A stretch of 64,000 nt of DNA from Reticulitermes lucifugus (GCA_026260175.1 JAKCWW010000121.1:1-64000), one strand, 5' to 3'. Counted from the first letter of the stretch, positions 22,760-35,020 are shown. Notes: generated by a model not told the origin, from the sequence alone. Program-made: numbers and translations.

Positions 22760-23050
22760 CAATAGTTGCGCCGGGGTTTCATGATCCCTGGTATCAGCGC
22801 CCAGCATTGTCCGCTTCAAGACAGCATTGGCCGGTCGGCATTCGCGTGTTGGCCAGGCGCCTCGCCAGGTATGTTTTCCTCGCTAGTTTTTTTTTTCCAC
22901 CACCGCCGTTCTCTTGGCTGCACTCTGACCGCTTTAACTCTTCCGCACGTATGCCCCTAAGACGCTCAATTGAACGTACAAGAACATTACATACATTTCT
23001 CCCCGCTTTCTGCTTCACACCCGTGCAGGGATAGGCATCCCCCAAATCTC
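22760..23050. promoter_or_regulatory. GC-richer patch with a strong splice-donor-like site; possible unrecognised exon
   Basis: Clearly GC-richer than its surroundings, with several CpGs. At 22866 GCCAGGTATGTTTTC matches the donor consensus (CAG|GTATGT). The preceding 100 bp are open in two + frames (for example MIPGISAQHCPLQDSIGRSA), and the minus strand has a 115-codon frame. No protein family is recognised in any frame, so this is a candidate first exon/promoter only. Confidence 0.2.
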
Positions 23051-24505
23051 GGCGGGACTCTGAAAGCAATGGTGGGTAATTACTCTGGCTTATTATTAGT
23101 ATTTCGCTACAAGTTAATATCTTATATTTCATTCCAACCAAGTGCTTGGTCAGAAGGGAAGTTCAAGTGAGGATCGAGATACATAGACGAGTAAGAAACA
23201 TTTGTGAAGTAATGATCAACAGATATCTTTGAAACTTGAGGAAATTAGTGTCAATGCCACACTGTTTATCAAAAATCACAGATGGAATGCCCGGTCCTCC
23301 ACATTGAGACGCCGGTGACTAACATCCTGAGCTACTTCAGTACTTTTCTAAGACTATGTTAGAAAATAAGGAATATTTCTCCAAGACTTCTTGTTGCTTT
23401 AAGGCAATATAATTTTAATTCCGTCTTGTTTCTCGCTGGTTTGTTTAAAGATGCTTCTTTAAATAGCTAAATAATTAAGAAAAGTGAACCACAAGGTCGC
23501 GGATAGAAACAGCGTTTCCCTATTTAAAGGAATTCACCCCGCACTTTGCTAAAAGTTCTGACTAAAAAACACGAAGACCTCAATTAGTGTATCCGCCTTC
23601 TGGGTCGAGACGCTCGTCGAATTTCATAATACTTTTACCCTCCCATATACGAACGCTTTCATGTCGTGGTGCTTAGGCTCCAGGGTGACGTCACGTATAA
23701 TCGAGTTCCTTATTCAGGAAATACAGGGAAATTTCATTTTTGTTACATAGTTTGGAATATTATGAATCTTTATGATTTGTATGTTATTTAGCTTTATCAG
23801 TTCGTAAGTGTAATGGTATGTTAGAATGTATCCACATACATTTACAGCAATATTGTAAACGTATTTTATAGTTACCCGGTAGTCTTAGTAACATATGAGT
23901 ACCTGCTACACACATGACACAATATTTATGACCTCTACACCGTCAACTAAACTAACTGACAAACTGCACACGGTGATGAATTTTCTTGTTTTCATCTACT
24001 AGTATGAAGTTATAAATTTCCGAAATGTTCTGCCCTTGTCCATGTCTACTGTAACAGATTAAGTTCATATCGGCTGTTTACTGTTTTACACCACTCTGCA
24101 TTCAGAACTACAACGCTCTGCGCACAGTGAATCACGTTACCTTTATCATTACATACACACAATGCCTACAGGTTGTCCAGTTTCATCACTTGTTCCCAAA
24201 TTTATTTTGCAGCCCCATTAAAATTTATTTCGCTCTCGACACATTTACTAGCACGTATTCATACAAGTGGTCGCAGTAAATGTTGTGGTTCCAGAAGGTT
24301 AGAGAGTTAATATTTTAAAACCACTGGTACTGTTAATACACACGAATGTAACGTCACGATTGAAAGTTCAGAGGTTGCAGTAGGCCCACAGTGGTTCTTC
24401 AGTTTTCAACCTGTCAAATTAATTTGTGCAGTCGTATTATTTTCTTTACGTTTTCCTAAAGTAATGAGATTCGCAGACGTTTCCGAAGGCATTTACACTC
24501 CCCAG
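23051..24505. other. No gene recognised
   Basis: Unique AT-rich sequence. Perfect CRE octamer TGACGTCA at 23686-23693. Confidence 0.4.
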
Positions 24506-24508
24506 CGA

Positions 24509-24770
24509 CCGGGATAGCTTAGTTGGTGTAAGGTGGACGGTCCGGGGTTCGAACCCTGGTGGGGCTAGGTTTTCCTTACCCGTCTAAACCGGTCCAGAGG
24601 TCCACCCAGCCTCCTGTACAATGGGTACCGGTTGTCTTTCCCGGGAGCAAAGCGGCCGGGATGTGGAGTTGACCACCCCTCCTTGTCTAGCGCCAGGGTT
24701 AAAGAAAGGGTAGAGCTGTACCTCTACTCCCCCATTGGGCCTTCAAGTCCTGTTGCAGGATAAAATTTAC
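24509..24770 (+). repeat. SINE-C, internally deleted in the head
   Basis: CGACCGGGATAGCTTAGTTG (A box) is followed almost directly by GGTGGACGGTCCGGGGTTCG (B box), lacking about 20 bases that separate them in the 13.1-kb copy. The body to TGTACCTCTACTCCCCC is otherwise collinear. Possible short target duplication ATTTAC on both sides. Confidence 0.88.
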
Positions 24771-25950
24771 GTACACGCACGTTACGCCACACAGAAACTA
24801 CATAATGTTGACCTTAATTTTGAATTTTATGAATGGCATACCGTCGACGAGAAACTTTGCCCTTTTTGAACTGGCTAGTCGTTCTAAATTTTGATGTTTG
24901 AAGTTTTTTGTTACTGAAATCATCCCGCCGGACACGTAGTTCTGTCACGTAGTTACATTACCAATGTTATGATTATCTTGAACAGTCCAATCGGATGATA
25001 ACATTATAAGTTGTGACTACAAATTTTTCTACTTCGTCCACCCAAAGAAAGGACATTTGTGAAATGGATTGTTATCATTAAGTTCTAGATCACTCCTATC
25101 ACAAATGGGCCCAAGAACCGACACTTTCACTGGACATGCGAGTGGACCCATGAAAAAGAAAAACGTCGATAACTAGACCACGGATTACAAAGCATATATC
25201 AGTTGGGTGGTAGAGGAAACCCGAAATAAAAAAGAATTTTTGCTGACGTTTCAGATCTAAACGATCAGAACCCCGTCACTGATTCACTGACTGTCATAAT
25301 GTCTCTGTCTTTCCGTTTTTATTTCACACTCCTCTGCTGAAATTTGTCGCAGGAACGGATGTAATCTCCAGGACAGTAATGGCGTTGCAGACCCACACGG
25401 AAGATTCGGATGAATCCTGAAATGTAAGAAACCGCGTTTAATATCACGTCGGGACTGGATGTGGTGAAGTGCTGCTATCTGTGGAACAGTTGTAGATAAA
25501 ATAACGAAGTGTATTCTCTTTATTGCGATTTGGTATTTGTCCTCATTCGCTCCCCAGAAGTGCTGTATATAGTAGTAGTGTCATATAGGCTCGTCTTTGA
25601 AAGACCATTCCTTTCAAACAGTCAACAGACTTTTATTAATCTAATAAATTATTTTAGGTCTAAAACGTAATGTAACTCTTCTAAAAATCATTGCTTGTGT
25701 TGCTTTTAGAGTCGTGTAATGACACGAATAATTGAGATAAGGAAGCAAGGTAGGTTTTGATCAGCAGATATAAAAAGCTGCCATGTCAGAGCTTGGATTA
25801 TACTAAAATAAATCAGAGGACATTTGGACTAGTAGTAAAAGAGCTTCTGAAATGTCGGGATTTCGTCCTTTTAGTTTTTCTATCCATAATAAATTACGAA
25901 TGTGCCCCTGAGGAACTACCAAGTTTTATAAATCAGTTGTTTAATAATGT
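24771..25950. other. No gene recognised
   Basis: Unique sequence. The 134-codon frame starting at 25757 runs through the (AAT)n microsatellite as poly-Asn and is probably not coding. Confidence 0.4.
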
Positions 25951-25951
25951 A

Positions 25952-25952
25952 C

Positions 25953-25984
<32 letters not shown>
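25952..25984. repeat. (AAT)n microsatellite
   Basis: About ten AAT units. Confidence 0.95.
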
Positions 25985-26174
25985 TGCCACAGTCCTGTTT
26001 CGAAACTAGAAATCTGTAGTTTAAAATTTCTAATCATATCATTTATTTACTATTTCGTCTGGGTGGAAAACTTGTTTTTTCCAACATCTAACGGATGCGA
26101 AAGAGAAGAAAACGGCGAGAAGAATATATGGGCAAGGAAGATAATGTGGCACAGCAATTAAAAGAATTATATGA

Positions 26175-26440
26175 TGGGGAATGCCACGTTTTGTAATATT
26201 CACGTAAATATGTGATTGTGATTAAATTAATAATTGGAGACGGGTAGACCATGTAACCACGCAAATGGGTACAATAAATGCATTCAGTATGCTTGTTTCA
26301 AATCTGAAAGGAAGAAGATCGTTATAGATACCTCGCTGCTGATGGAGGAATAATATTAAAACATACCTTAACTTTTAGAATATGAACTGTATTGGTTTGG
26401 TGCAGGATGGCGTCCGACGGTGGGCTGTAGTCAGCGTGTT
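26175..26440 (+). pseudogene. LINE-2 remnant, ORF2 C-terminus
   Basis: Reads RVDHVTTQMGTINAFSMLVS and NLKGRRSL, then WRNNIKTYL, then LVQDGVRRWAVVSVL, the same order as [49 protein letters not shown] in the LINE-2 family. Stops and a gap interrupt it. The poorly matching sequence just upstream (26.0-26.17 kb) may belong to it. Confidence 0.55.
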
Positions 26441-27270
26441 AAAAATCCTTCAATTTCGATAAAAGAATGGCTTTTTTAACTTCTTGAATAAGCACCAGTA
26501 ACCCACGTTACACTCTGTATTCTGCACCGTAACAGATAGATACGCTACGAAGACGTTTCTCCGTCCCTTGTATTTCAGAGTGTTAATGAATGTTAGACCG
26601 TAATTAGTTTCCGTAAAATCACTTGTTATGCAAATTTCCATCTCTAGGCAGTAGTATGCAATTATGTAATGTTATGCAGGAGTGAACTTAATGTAATAGA
26701 CCATTTCGCTCCTGCGCACTGATGTGCTCAGTGTATAAATGACGCACAATGAAGAAACTCCGCATACGAGTCTGTAAACGGTCTACATACAGTTCTCTGC
26801 AGATTTATTTGCTTTTATACTTGTTAAGATTAAAATCCAATCTTGTAAGGTAATCCTTGGAACAACGCTCTCCGTCAGGCGAGGAGGGAAATACGCACCA
26901 CAAACATCTCTACTACTTCACTCTCTGTCTCCCTTTCAAGTTAGAAGCTAAATCCAAACAAGATTTCGGCGAAGGATAGTAAAGTTATTCATCTTCTGTT
27001 TCGTAATGTTATACAGTAGTACGGCTGCTTCTGCAGATGTTAGTTTCAGAATGAATTCCATATTCTAAGAAAGATACTTCAGATAATTCACGCCTAGTAA
27101 CGTTAGGAGCGGACGGAATTTAAATTATTTTTTCGCTGAGTTATGTTCAGCAAACGCGCCGTCTTTTGGAAAACATTTCTATTAATCACCCAGAGTTTTA
27201 TTTCACTCATATTATCAATATTTCTCCCCAAAAAATAACAGCTGTAATTATGCTAATGCTCTTCAACTTA
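26441..27270. other. No gene recognised
   Basis: Unique AT-rich sequence; no frame over 65 codons. Confidence 0.4.
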
Positions 27271-27598
27271 ACTTTGCATGTTCGTTCCATGGCGCAACAG
27301 CCCCTAGTGGGCCAGGGCCTCCTCATTACTGAGGCTTCACGATCACACTCNNNNNNNNNNNNNNNNNNNNNNNNNNNNNNNNNNNNNNNNNNNNNNNNNN
27401 CAGACACACCACACTCGGTAGGACTCCTCTGGACGAGTGATCAGCCCGACGCAGAGACAACTAAGACCTGGCAACCCATACACTCACAAGAGACAGACAT
27501 CCATGCCTCCGGCGGGATTTGAACCTGCAATCCCACACACTTGCGGCCGCAGACTGACGCCTTAGACCGCGCGGCCACTGGGATCGGCACTTTGCATG
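27271..27598 (-). repeat. SINE-D, full length with 10-bp target-site duplication, gap inside
   Basis: ACTTTGCATG flanks the element at 27271-27280 and 27589-27598. On the minus strand it begins with the tRNA-like head (GCGCGGTCTAAGGCGTCAGT and B box GGTTCAAATCCC) and runs to the CACTAGGGGCTGTTGCGCC end. The 50-N run sits where the 60.8-kb copy reads straight through CACTCAGACACACC. Confidence 0.9.
27351..27400. other. Assembly gap, 50 N
   Basis: Run of 50 N inside SINE-D. Flanks ..CACACTC and CAGACACACC.. would join with a one-base overlap if compared with the intact copy at 60.8 kb. Confidence 0.99.
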
Positions 27599-28780
27599 AC
27601 ATAAGATATAAAATTGACGCAATGTTTGGTACTTATTTGGGGGGGGGGGGCGTTTCTAAGTCTTTTCCGTCTTCCATGGACATTACAGGTCTTCAAGTTC
27701 CCACTCGGAACCTCCGAGACATTTGTTTGTTTCATGTGTGTCCACCGTGTCCGCGAGATGTGCCACTGCGGCAGATTCAGCTTGTAGTGATGTTGATGTC
27801 TTCTGAATGCAAATTACCACACTCAAGTTTGGTATAATTGTATATTACAAGTTGCCTTAATGAGATAAATATTCTTCTGTTTGTTTCATATGTGACCTAT
27901 GTGTGTTTGTGTGTTGTGCTGTTTCTGTTATTGGCCACTTGGCTGTTGACTCGGCACATTAATAAACAATAATTGAATTGAACTGAATCAAATGTTATCA
28001 ACATTAGTTACGCATTTCGGTCAAGTTAGATATTGATCACTCTCTTCTAAATCCGCGAATTTCCAAATGATTTGGTTCGTAAATGGATTAAGTACATTTT
28101 GGCCCTTCATGTTTAAAACTATATTTAGATTCAAAACATTCATCCACATACCTGAATATCATGTAATGTAGGGGAGGCTAAGGATGATTTAATCTATCAA
28201 AATGTGTGATGTTATATGCCTAATACAAGTAGACAACGCTGGATGACTATTCACTGCAGCTACACTGTATGAAACTCGCGAAATGTCGTGTTTCTTTGTA
28301 ACACTGTCTGTCTGTCTGTCTGTGGTAACATTGGCAGGATATTCAATGGAGAAACGACTTAAAACATAAAAATGAAAGATCGTTAAGATATTCAATTGTA
28401 TAAATTGACGTTATTAAGCATAAGCTGTGTAGGCAGGTGAGCGATTTATGTAAGCGAAGTATCTTGGTCGTGGCAGTAAATAGTTAAAGTGTCGTGACAA
28501 CTAGGAACACACTTATGCAGAGGAATAAGTTTGAAAAGTAGAAGAATATAGAGGCCCACGTTGAAACAATAAACACTTGTTACATTAAACTTGAATACAA
28601 ATGTGAGCAGAACGCATTTCATTACGTGGGCTGTGTATCTACGCGTAATTTTGTATTGAGCACCAGTGATAGCGGGGCGGAGCGCGTGTTATTACGTTAG
28701 TATGAAAGCTTGCGAAGTGTGAAGTTAATATGAAAATGAGCTAAAATTATTTTCTTTCCTCCTGAAAGTCTGTTACAAAC
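27599..28780. other. No gene recognised
   Basis: G tract at 27640-27649. (CTGT)n at 28306-28322. Unique sequence, largest frame 98 codons (+, 27541-27837) largely within SINE-D and the G tract. Confidence 0.4.
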
Positions 28781-28784
28781 GCCA

Positions 28785-29225
28785 TCCGGGGCCTAGGCCT
28801 CTATATGGAATTAAACAACGTCAGACTTTTGCAACCCCCCCGAAGGTACCACTTTGGCGTTGCGGTAGGGCTTTCGTAGTCAAATGAACCTGAGAGCTAT
28901 GCCGGCGGTAGCGTAGCTACTGCTGATGCGTCTAAGTTGATGACCCAGACAAAACGGGATACTCTAGTCCTCCTGGTTGGGGGTTGGGCGTGGGGTTGGG
29001 AACTACACCCCGTAAACTTTTTAACTGTCGAGAAGCTTGTAACAATTGCAGCCGGACGGAAAGCTCTACAAGCACCCAGCAAGAATAAGGACCTATAATG
29101 GGCGTTAGAAGTTGGAGGCTGAAGGTGCAGGATCGGGACCTATAGAGGGCAATAGTAGAAGAGGTCTGGGCTCGTGACAGACTGCAGCGCCAGGAGAAGA
29201 AGACTTTTGTGAGAAACACCAGCTA
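28785..29225 (+). pseudogene. Possible LINE-like C-terminal remnant
   Basis: Unusually GC-rich for the window. The frame SWRLKVQDRDL, stop, RAIVEEVWARDRLQRQEKK resembles the WR..(A)QDR..WR.IV.E end of insect non-LTR ORF2 proteins. Upstream GGTTGGGGGTTGGGCGTGGG is also typical of repeat-derived sequence. I see no second copy in the window to confirm it. Minus-strand frames of 61 and 95 codons overlap. Confidence 0.25.
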
Positions 29226-29830
29226 TAGTACGTTTCTGTAGCATGTGTTCGTCAGAATAACAAGGTGGCTCTGGTTCATGGGGTTGTTTGGTTGGTTGCT
29301 TGGCCTGTTGGTTATTTATTTATTTAGTTAGTTACAGTATTGTTGTCTCTGGGATGTGACGCAGTGTAGTGTGGTAGAGAGTTAACTTTGCAGAGTAACT
29401 TGATACTTCAATTTTCTCCCCTGATTATGCAACGTGTTTCTCCAAAGCATATGGTGCCTTTCTATACCGCCTTTTTACATTAACTGCAGTGACAACCTCA
29501 AATGTTGTTTATTACTCTATTTTATAAACTGTGTTCTGAGCCATATCAATCCATTCTGCATCCAGACACCCTTCACATGAAACCCATTGCTATCCCTTGG
29601 CCTACCAATACCGTTCAGATATTCCGGCTAAATGTTTATAGAACTAAGGATATCGTATGACCCCATCCGTGCAACAAGCCTCGCCTATCTCCTACTATTT
29701 AATGTGCTCACCCTTATGATATGCTGTGGACACTGAAGAATGGGAAGGGGATATCCACCAAAGCTCAAAAGATTTTTCCTTCGAATTACAGAGTTTAGCC
29801 GGAACTATCTCCCATACCCCTAGCTAGTTC

Positions 29831-30136
29831 TTATGAGACAAGGCCGAGTTTCTGAACCTTGACCGCCTGTGGTGTGAAGGGGGTAGGGGGATGTTTAGAG
29901 TTGGAGGTTACTTCGTCGTCCTCCTTAGGCATGTAATTAGGCACTGGGGTTGGTGATGGTCCATGAGAGGCTGTGAAATGAACATCCTTTTGCTGTCCTC
30001 TATATTTTAAGGCAAGACGGAGAAATTCTCCTGCCAGTGCAAAGGCAAGGACCTCGCTGAGGAAATTGCAAGCAGTAGTCCGGAGATTGGTGACTTCCAC
30101 TTGACGACAAGAAGCTAAGCCCGTCCTCATCACCAT
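29831..30136 (-). CDS. Unrecognised 101-codon open frame
   Basis: Starts MVMRTGLASCRQVEVTNLRT, has a hydrophobic middle (FLSEVLAFALAGEFLRLAL) and a Pro/Thr-rich acidic tail (PNYMPKEDDEVTSNSKHPPT). The composition is protein-like and GC is higher than the neighbours. Directly upstream on the minus strand an ACACTCACATCCC stretch and no start-context preference are seen. No family recognised. It could be a piece of a transposon gene or a lone exon. Confidence 0.2.
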   Translation of the reverse strand: MVMRTGLASCRQVEVTNLRTTACNFLSEVLAFALAGEFLRLALKYRGQQKDVHFTASHGPSPTPVPNYMPKEDDEVTSNSKHPPTPFTPQAVKVQKLGLVS

Positions 30137-30239
30137 CTCACCCTCCCTAAGGGATGTGAGTGTTTTTAACTGTTTATAGGAACGCAGTGATGGGGGCTGG
30201 GGGTAGGAGATATGATGTCATCATCCCACTGTCCGGTTA

Positions 30240-30900
30240 TAAACACATTCCTGAAGAAAATAACGTAGCTGACTACATTCCGTCTTGTAACTTTCCTCTT
30301 TCATCTATATTTACATAGATATGACAGAAATGTTCTACATTCAGAGGATTCTGTTTGTGGTTATTACGATAAGAATGTCAGGATTTTGTTTTTGTATAAA
30401 CAGTTAAAAATTGCACGTACCATATAATAGTACTGATAAGTCAGTAGGACACAAATCTACCAAGTAGAAACTTAACAGTCTATGTAACTAAATAATAAAG
30501 AGTTATATTTGTCATTTACCTTTTTTCCTGACGAATGTTAAGAAGTTTGAATGTTATTTGTGATTGTTACTAATTATCTGAAGGATTTTGGAGTCTTTGG
30601 TGTAAATTCTGCCTTTTGCCAAATCTTTTCAAGAACCTTGGAAATATAGTGCAATTTCTGATACTTTCCAATGTTCGATGTTTCAGATTTCAGTTTCTTT
30701 CCAGAAGCAATGTTTGTTGTTAAAATTAATCAAGACGATGGTGTAACACAAAGATAATTTTAAAAAATACAATATCTCAGAACAATCTTCTTTGTAATTT
30801 ATTTTGAACATGTAACATTATTCTGTCAGGAATATTACTTGCGATATGGACCTAGGCCTGCTGTATTACACAACGGTAAAGATGCCCCTGTAAGTATCAT
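30240..30900. other. No gene recognised
   Basis: Very AT-rich unique sequence. Confidence 0.4.
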
Positions 30901-30904
30901 GGAG

Positions 30905-31130
30905 GCATATAGGGGAGTGGGAGTATGCCTCAACTCCTTCTTAACCATGGCACTAGATGGGGGCGAGTAGTGAACTTTAGATTCCGGCCGCTTTACCCCC
31001 GAGGAAATTGTACCACGGTGTCCATTGAATAGAAGGGTGGGTGGCCCCAGAGCCTGACTGCACTATTTTGGAGGAGAGAGAAGTTTCTTGCCCCATCTGG
31101 GAATTGAACCTTGTGTACTACACGCAGTAC
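30905..31130 (-). repeat. SINE-C, antisense, diverged
   Basis: GGGAGTATGCCTCAACTCCT, GCACTAGATGGGGGCGAGTA, GGCCGCTTTACCCCCGAGGA and the B-box complement GGGAATTGAACCTT occur in SINE-C antisense order. The head end is decayed. Confidence 0.75.
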
Positions 31131-32285
31131 ATTGTTAGTCACACAGAAACATGTAAAGTCACGTGTCATGTCAACACATTATTCAATGGAAAAATTATGT
31201 GATTGGCTGGTACGCAAACAAGAATCAGAAATTACACCCCCCCCCCGGCCAGTTTAGAACGTTAAAGGGACTACTGCCGTCCACATTGTCCGTGTTCGGT
31301 TCCCGGCTTTTGTATTAGTTTCTGCGTTTTCCGCCATTTTCAGACCGACTCTGGCATTCACTCAGCTTCCTTTCGCTCGTGATGAAAGTGGTTTCACTGT
31401 GAAACTCATTAATTTTCTGTGCATAGCGCCGAGTTCTAAAAAACCTCGAAATGTACCACAGTGCATTTCCAATGGATATCTTGGTGTTTATACAGCATTA
31501 CTGGTATCTTATGGTATTGAAAGAGTTTTGCTTTAATTTTTTAGGCATATTTTGTAGCAGGACATTACTTTCTGGAGACTCTTTGTGTGGAATTTCTCTT
31601 CGTTAATAATTATATTACACCAGATAACATGATAACATAAAAGTTTTGACACTGATTTATAACCACTAAGCACCAGAACTATTGGGCATTTCTCCACTCT
31701 GGTTTTCCCTAAGATAAATACATAAAAGTGTATTTACTGTACTTTATTTTCCCGTGTGCTTTCACCCTCTCGAAAACACGGGAATTATCACTTTAATAAC
31801 AACATAAAATTGTACTAAACAAAATTAAATGTAATATGACAATATATCAAAAGAGATTTAACTGTAATGAAAACGCTTTTTATTGGCTGATGAGCGTATC
31901 TTTCCTTTATAAAATCATAAATGGACGTGCTGAGTAGCAGAGGTCATGGAAGTGTGTAGCGTTATTTTGGACAGAAGCGCACGAGTTATTTTCCCTCTTC
32001 AAGCCACGTTGCATTGCAAGCCGATTGAAATATTCGTTCATACCGAATGTTTTGCAACAGCAAGTAGGTTTATGCGTGAAACATGGAATACATAATAAAA
32101 TTAACGAAATTTTGGATGAAAGGTCAAGGTTTTCTATTATGTCTTTATACAGGCTACGTTTGTTAGGAATCAGTGGTATTAGTTACGAATGGGCCTAGAG
32201 ATGGTGGTAAACCCTTGCTATTCTGCCACTATGTACATACGTAAGCGATAAGTTTTAGCAGCTGTGTATAGGAGCAGAAGATGGC
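31131..32285. other. No gene recognised
   Basis: Unique sequence with a C tract at 31237-31246. Confidence 0.4.
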
Positions 32286-32289
32286 AGAA

Positions 32290-32500
32290 ATACTGTGGCT
32301 CAGGAGGTTAATCGCTGGTCTGTCACCGCGGAGGCCCGGGTTTGATCCCAGGCCATTAGGTTTGGCATTTTTGGTGAGCAAAGTGGCATTGGGAGATGTC
32401 CTTCGAGTACTTCGGTTTTACCCTGTCAGTATCATTTCATCACCATTTATTCTTCCATTACTGATGTTATATAATTTTAATAGTTGACAGAGTCGCTGAC
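32290..32500 (+). repeat. SINE-B/E type, head and body with E-type tail
   Basis: CTGTGGCTCAGGAGGTTAAT (A box) and CCCGGGTTTGATCCCAGG (B box) match the SINE-B head; CGAGTACTTCGGTTTTACCC matches the SINE-B body. The 3' end (AATAGTTGACAGAGTCGCTG) follows the AGCGTCGTTAAAT tail seen at 41.18, 47.55 and 55.48 kb rather than the SINE-B tail. Confidence 0.75.
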
Positions 32501-33335
32501 TCAAACACCATAACGTCACTTAACTGTAGAGCATAAATAGTAAGTAATACAAGAAGTTTATCTTTAGCATAGGAGAAACTGAGCTGAGTGAGAAATAGCC
32601 ATATGTATCATAATATATGTATATTTGCCTTAAAGTGATTACGTGGTGCTTTTTATTGAGATTCGGTATTACTGAAAAAGCCTGCTTTTTAGGCCAGAAT
32701 GGTATAAATACATAAACTCTTCACTAGACGATTTGAGAAACATTTTCCCATTTAGATTTCAACGGGACATACACACTTCTGGGAATTAAACTCGAACATT
32801 AAATACCTATAAGACAATCCCATTAGTGGAACTTATCCGAAACTTCTCTGTCATCCTTATAGTTTGCATATCACCGTGTATTTTATATGATCTTAGTAAT
32901 GAAACTAGCACATACACTTTATTGGGGAGTAACCACTAACTAACGTACAATTTACACACTACATATTTCGGCCCCTCCTGAACCATTATATTTTACACTT
33001 GTAAATGAATAATTCATTTTGTGATATATGCAACGTTTTATCTTCGTAACTTCTCCTTGTGAGTAATTGGTACTCCTTGATAATGATCTTGGAGGTTGCT
33101 CGCCAGTGAGGTGTATTTGTTGATTTTTGTGTCATCCATTTTGAATATTATCCTTTTGTCGCATTTGTAGTCTTACAAATGAAGACGTTTCAACGGTAAA
33201 TTTCTCTCTGTGTTTCTTCTTTATTTTTTAAGCTACGAAAGGCGATAAGAATACAATTTTCTGTTCGCCTAAACTCCAAGACATGAAAGCGTACAGAGTG
33301 CATGGCTGCAAAGTTCTTTAGTACATACTTGACTT
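32501..33335. other. No gene recognised
   Basis: Unique sequence. ATATTTCGGCCCCTCC near 32966 faintly recalls a hairpin core but has no partner. Confidence 0.4.
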
Positions 33336-33339
33336 CGAC

Positions 33340-33480
33340 ACAGGAGGTGGAGGTGTAATGTCAGAATGCCGCTCAGGCCGCTTTACCACGGCGGAAAGAG
33401 AGCCTGGTATCATTTGCATATGAAGTTCGTAGAGGCCGAGAGCCGTTCTGTATAAAGTGGAGAGGGATGAGCCCCCCCTC
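33340..33480 (-). repeat. SINE-C fragment, antisense
   Basis: CAGGCCGCTTTACCACGGCG..GAAAGAGAGCCTGGTATCA follows the antisense SINE-C central domain (GGCCGCTTTACCCCCGGGAAAGAGACC order). Confidence 0.45.
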
Positions 33481-33524
33481 CCCAGTTTTTCAGCACGTAA
33501 TTCTGACTCTCTGAAGCTGCTTTC

Positions 33525-34180
33525 TTCAAATGGGATGAAAGTGTGACAAAGTTAAAATATTTCAGAACAACCTCAACAAATCAAAATTTGCTTTCATGAA
33601 GAAATTAGGGCAGATTGAACTCAGGGAATTCTACTGCAGTTCTGTCCAGAATATTTTGCCTTTCAGTTCGGTACCTAAGAATACAGGGACTAAAGTGTAA
33701 AGAACTATAGTTTTGCCTGTTGTATTGTATGGGTGTAAAATTTGGTCTCTCACACTGAGGGAGAAACATAGGCTGAGGGTGTTTGAGAATAGGGTGCTGT
33801 GGAAGATATTTGGGCCTGAGAGGAACAAGGTAACAGGGGATTGTAGGAGATAGGGTAATGAGATGGGCGGGAAATTTGTCACGTATGAGGGTGAGGACAG
33901 TTTCATGCAGAGTTTGGCAGGGAAAACTGAGGGAAAGAGACCTAGGCATAGATGCGAGGATAATATTAAAAGTGAGATTCAAGAAATAGGTTGGAAGCAT
34001 GGACTGGATTAATCTGGCTCAGGATAGGGACATGTAGCGGGCTCTTGTGAACACTATAAGAAACATTCGAGTCCCATAAAATAAATGGAATTTATTGACT
34101 AGCTGAGAAACGTTTAGTTTCACAAGAAAGAATGTTCCAAGATGTTTCTTAGTTACTTGTCTGAAATGAGAATACGGTCG
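33525..34180 (+). pseudogene. LINE-2, 5'-truncated ORF2 C-terminal half
   Basis: Successive frames give VTKLKYFRTTSTNQN, TIVLPVVLYGCKIWSLTLRE, KHRLRVFENRVLWKIFGPER, VMRWAGNLSRM, then GKTEGKRPRHRCEDNIKSEI and QEIGWKHGLD. This is the post-palm and C-terminal region of an insect non-LTR reverse transcriptase; the YADD block is missing. A stop follows NKVTGDCRR, and at least two frame changes occur. The 3' UTR (TTGACTAGCTGAGAAACG) is shared with the 8.9 and 43.6 kb copies. The 131- and 91-codon minus-strand frames here are antisense artefacts. Confidence 0.8.
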
Positions 34181-35020
34181 TCGTTAGCACGTATTGTTGT
34201 GTAAGGTTTTTTAAGTTGAGGGGCAATAATCTTTTTTGGGCCAAATAAGTTACGTTTATTTTTGCAAATATTTGTATATGGAACCAGAAACAAATTTGTT
34301 AAATTGAAAATCTCGTTTTGTTCCTGCAGATATATGACTGAATAAATAGCTAATTGAATGTGAACCTATGAATGTAGAAATATGTTAACATTTTTGTAAG
34401 ACCGCTTGAAACCTGAATGAATTATTTAGTTGTGAGAGGGTAAGAAGAAACTGTCAAGTTAATAAACACTACATTAATCTGATTTTGGGCCTCAGCCTAA
34501 CCTCGGAAGGAGCCTTCAGCAAAACTAGGGCAGCACACAGCTTCCATTTTTAAATGAGACCCTCCATTTTATCAAACTCAGTGGTTTTAATATGCTAGTG
34601 CGATGCATCATATTCCATTAGTCAAACAGATACACAAAGGCAGAAATCAGAAAAGAGCGTGACATTCAAGATAAGTGCATTTATTTATTACCATTTTCTT
34701 TATTTCATTGGAGTTACATGAAGGATTTTTAGGAAAAAAATCTCTCCCGCTTAGGCAATAAAAAAATCTGACTTGTAAATCGGAACTGAAGACAGTCAAC
34801 GGAAACATTATATAAATCTATTTCATCGTCTTTCTCTTCTACTTCTTTTTCTTTCCCCCTATACGTCACTTCCTGTTCTGAATGGCCGTTCTTGCTTCTC
34901 TTTCTATCTCACCAACAATGCATTATTGATGGCTCACCGTTCTCCTTAAAGGGGGCTCTTTCAGATATAAAACTTGCAACAATTACAACGTATCACAATA
35001 TATAGGCCTATATATTAACA
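34181..35020. other. No gene recognised
   Basis: Unique AT-rich sequence; TAGGCCTA at 35003-35010. Confidence 0.4.

Noticed and set aside
4163-23693. Two perfect CRE octamers TGACGTCA (4163, 23686)
   Set aside because: About one is expected by chance in 64 kb and neither sits near a recognised gene.
25757-26161. 134-codon frame with poly-Asn
   Set aside because: Mostly an AAT microsatellite plus AT-rich sequence; no domain.
32960-32990. TTTCGGCCCC word resembling a hairpin core
   Set aside because: No arm partner and too short.
33605-34000. 131-codon minus-strand frame
   Set aside because: Antisense of LINE-2 codons; the sense strand is clearly reverse transcriptase-derived.
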